Position numbers and translations under genes: made by a program | Shown here: positions 62,920 through 64,000 of the stretch, piece after piece | How the letters are laid out: every line of letters starts with the position of its first letter | Numbering within the stretch: position 1 is the first letter of the stretch | Assembly: GCA_963848415.1 (NCBI GenBank) | Contig: CAWKDN010000003.1 | Coordinates: 62,001-126,000, forward strand | Direction: 5' to 3' | Length of the DNA: 64,000 nt | Source: CAVQBC01 sp963848415 | GTDB lineage: Bacteria; Actinomycetota; Thermoleophilia; Solirubrobacterales; Solirubrobacteraceae | Notes under the pieces: generated by a model | Told to the model about the DNA's origin: nothing | Database searches by the model: none | What the model saw: only the letters and a program-made list of their open reading frames with translations

Positions 62920-64000
62920 GTGCTGCGCCTCGCGCTGCGGGGCCTGGTCGCGCGCAAACTGCGCACCGCGCTGACGGGCCTCGCCGTCCTGCTCGGCGTC
63001 GCCTTCGTCGCCGGCACGTTCGTGTTCACGGACACGATCGACGCCTCCTTCGAGGACCTCTTCCAGCGCGCGTCGAAGGGCGTCGACGTCTCGGTCAAGG
63101 CTCGTCAGGCCGTCGACGACGACTTCAACGAGCTCCAGCCCTTCGACGCGGCGGTGCTCGAGCGCGTGCGGGCGGTCGACGGCGTCGCCGCCGCGCAGGG
63201 CTCGGTGGAGGCCCAGGCGACGTTGTTCGACAGCAAGGGGGAGGCGATCGGCGGCCAGGCCGGTCCCGCGCTGCTCTTCTCCGCGCGCAGCGGCCGCTTC
63301 GACCCGCTCGAGTACGAGGACGGCGGGCCCCCGGCGGGCCCGGGCGAGGTCGTCATCGACCTCGCGACGGCCGAGCGCAACGACTTCGCGGTCGGCGACC
63401 GGATCAGGCTCGCGAGCCGCGCGCCGGCGAAGGTCTACGAGATCGCCGGCCTGGCGACGCTCGGCGACACGAAGTCGCTGGGCGGCGCCAGCTTCGCGGA
63501 GCTCACGCTCACCGAGGCCCAGCGGGTCAGCGACCGCGCCGGCAAGCTCGACGAGGTCGTCCTCGCCGCCGAGGAGGGGGTCTCGCCGCAGGCGCTCAAG
63601 CAGCGCGTCGCGACGGTCGCGGGCCGCGGGTTCGAGGTCCGCACCGGTCAGGAGGACGCCGATCAGCAGGCCGCCGACATCGGCGAGCAGCTCGGCTTCA
63701 TCACGACGGCGCTGCTGGTGTTCGCCGGTGTCGCCGTGCTGGTGGGCGGCTTCCTGATCTTCAACACCTTCTCGATCACCGTCGCCCAGCGCTCGCGCGA
63801 GTTCGCGCTGCTGCGCACGCTCGGCGCCTCGCGGCGGCAGGTGCTCGGCGCCGTGCTGCTCGAGGCGGCCCTGATCGGGCTCGTGGCCTCGCTGCTCGGG
63901 ATCGCGGCCGGGGTGCTGCTCGCGCAGGGCCTGGCCGCGCTGCTGGCGGGCTTCGGGCTCGACCTCCCGACCACCGACACCGTGCTCGCCCCGGGCACCG
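62920..64000 (+). CDS. MacB/FtsX-like ABC permease (N-terminal part, runs off the right edge)
   Basis: About 360 codons are in the window, starting at GTG 62920. After the membrane helix LAVLLGVAFVAGTFVFTDTI comes a large extracytoplasmic MacB_PCD-type domain (~45-245). Then the FtsX helices begin: LLVFAGVAVLVGGFLIFNTF and a second helix, LLEAALIGLVASLLGIAAG, after the coupling loop RSREFALLRTLGASRRQVL. The arrangement fits large actinobacterial FtsX permeases with two such halves; only the first is visible. Confidence 0.9.
   Translation, partial: MLRLALRGLVARKLRTALTGLAVLLGVAFVAGTFVFTDTIDASFEDLFQRASKGVDVSVKARQAVDDDFNELQPFDAAVLERVRAVDGVAAAQGSVEAQATLFDSKGEAIGGQAGPALLFSARSGRFDPLEYEDGGPPAGPGEVVIDLATAERNDFAVGDRIRLASRAPAKVYEIAGLATLGDTKSLGGASFAELTLTEAQRVSDRAGKLDEVVLAAEEGVSPQALKQRVATVAGRGFEVRTGQEDADQQAADIGEQLGFITTALLVFAGVAVLVGGFLIFNTFSITVAQRSREFALLRTLGASRRQVLGAVLLEAALIGLVASLLGIAAGVLLAQGLAALLAGFGLDLPTTDTVLAPGT

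Overview
The window is about 74% GC by eye and densely packed. It looks like a chromosomal core-gene region of a high-GC actinobacterium, most likely class Thermoleophilia (Solirubrobacterales-like). This rests on inference from very high GC3, GTG/TTG starts with 4-bp ATGA/GTGA gene overlaps, a dcw cluster without ftsA, a meso-DAP-type MurE, an FtsZ ending in IPPFLR, and a split glycine decarboxylase. No rRNA, tRNA, CRISPR array, transposase or phage gene was seen. Layout: 1-6.4 kb is mixed: a partial FAD oxidase and a thioesterase (minus strand), a secreted beta-rich protein, folP, a degenerate Rho-like ATPase and two unknown minus-strand genes. 6.5-11.5 kb is one tightly overlapping operon: an OmpR-type regulator, a small histidine kinase, and a minimal Tad/Flp machine (CpaB-like, CpaF/TadA, TadB, TadC). 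After a 480-bp gap with an MraZ-type operator, 12.0-30.8 kb is the division and cell-wall cluster: mraZ, rsmH, ftsL, ftsI, murE, murF, mraY, murD, ftsW, murG, murC, ftsQ, ftsZ. It is interrupted by an ABC-2 exporter plus aidB and by an MGMT-like gene, and has no murB. 30.9-35.4 kb is the glycine cleavage system (gcvT, gcvH, gcvPA, gcvPB). 35.4-47.5 kb carries trpS, scpA, scpB, an amidase fragment, rlmN, a pseudouridine synthase, then aroH, an aminotransferase, a DAHP synthase with an aromatic-rich leader peptide, tyrA, aroA, cmk and der. 47.5-59.3 kb holds metK, a GH1 glycosidase, a DNA methyltransferase, priA, def, fmt, an M14-peptidase-like fragment, a thrombospondin type 3 repeat protein, rsmB, a zinc-ribbon protein and rpe. 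59.3-64.0 kb is a signalling/transport block: stand-alone receiver, HisKA_3 kinase, NarL-type regulator, and a MacB-like ABC transporter whose permease runs off the window. Points of note: (1) a 37-codon leader ORF ending in an F-Y-Y-W-F-rich stretch, followed by mutually exclusive hairpins just upstream of DAHP synthase, looks like an attenuator; (2) a TAnnnT -10-like hexamer lies 7-11 nt before the start codon of many genes that lack a Shine-Dalgarno, suggesting widespread leaderless transcription; (3) three copies of a ~60-bp REP-like palindrome lie downstream of two genes; (4) the MraZ boxes sit inside the -35/-10 spacer of the mraZ promoter; (5) six apparent single-base frameshifts (ftsL twice, ftsW, gcvT, gcvPA, gcvPB) in otherwise conserved genes suggest indel errors or real decay.
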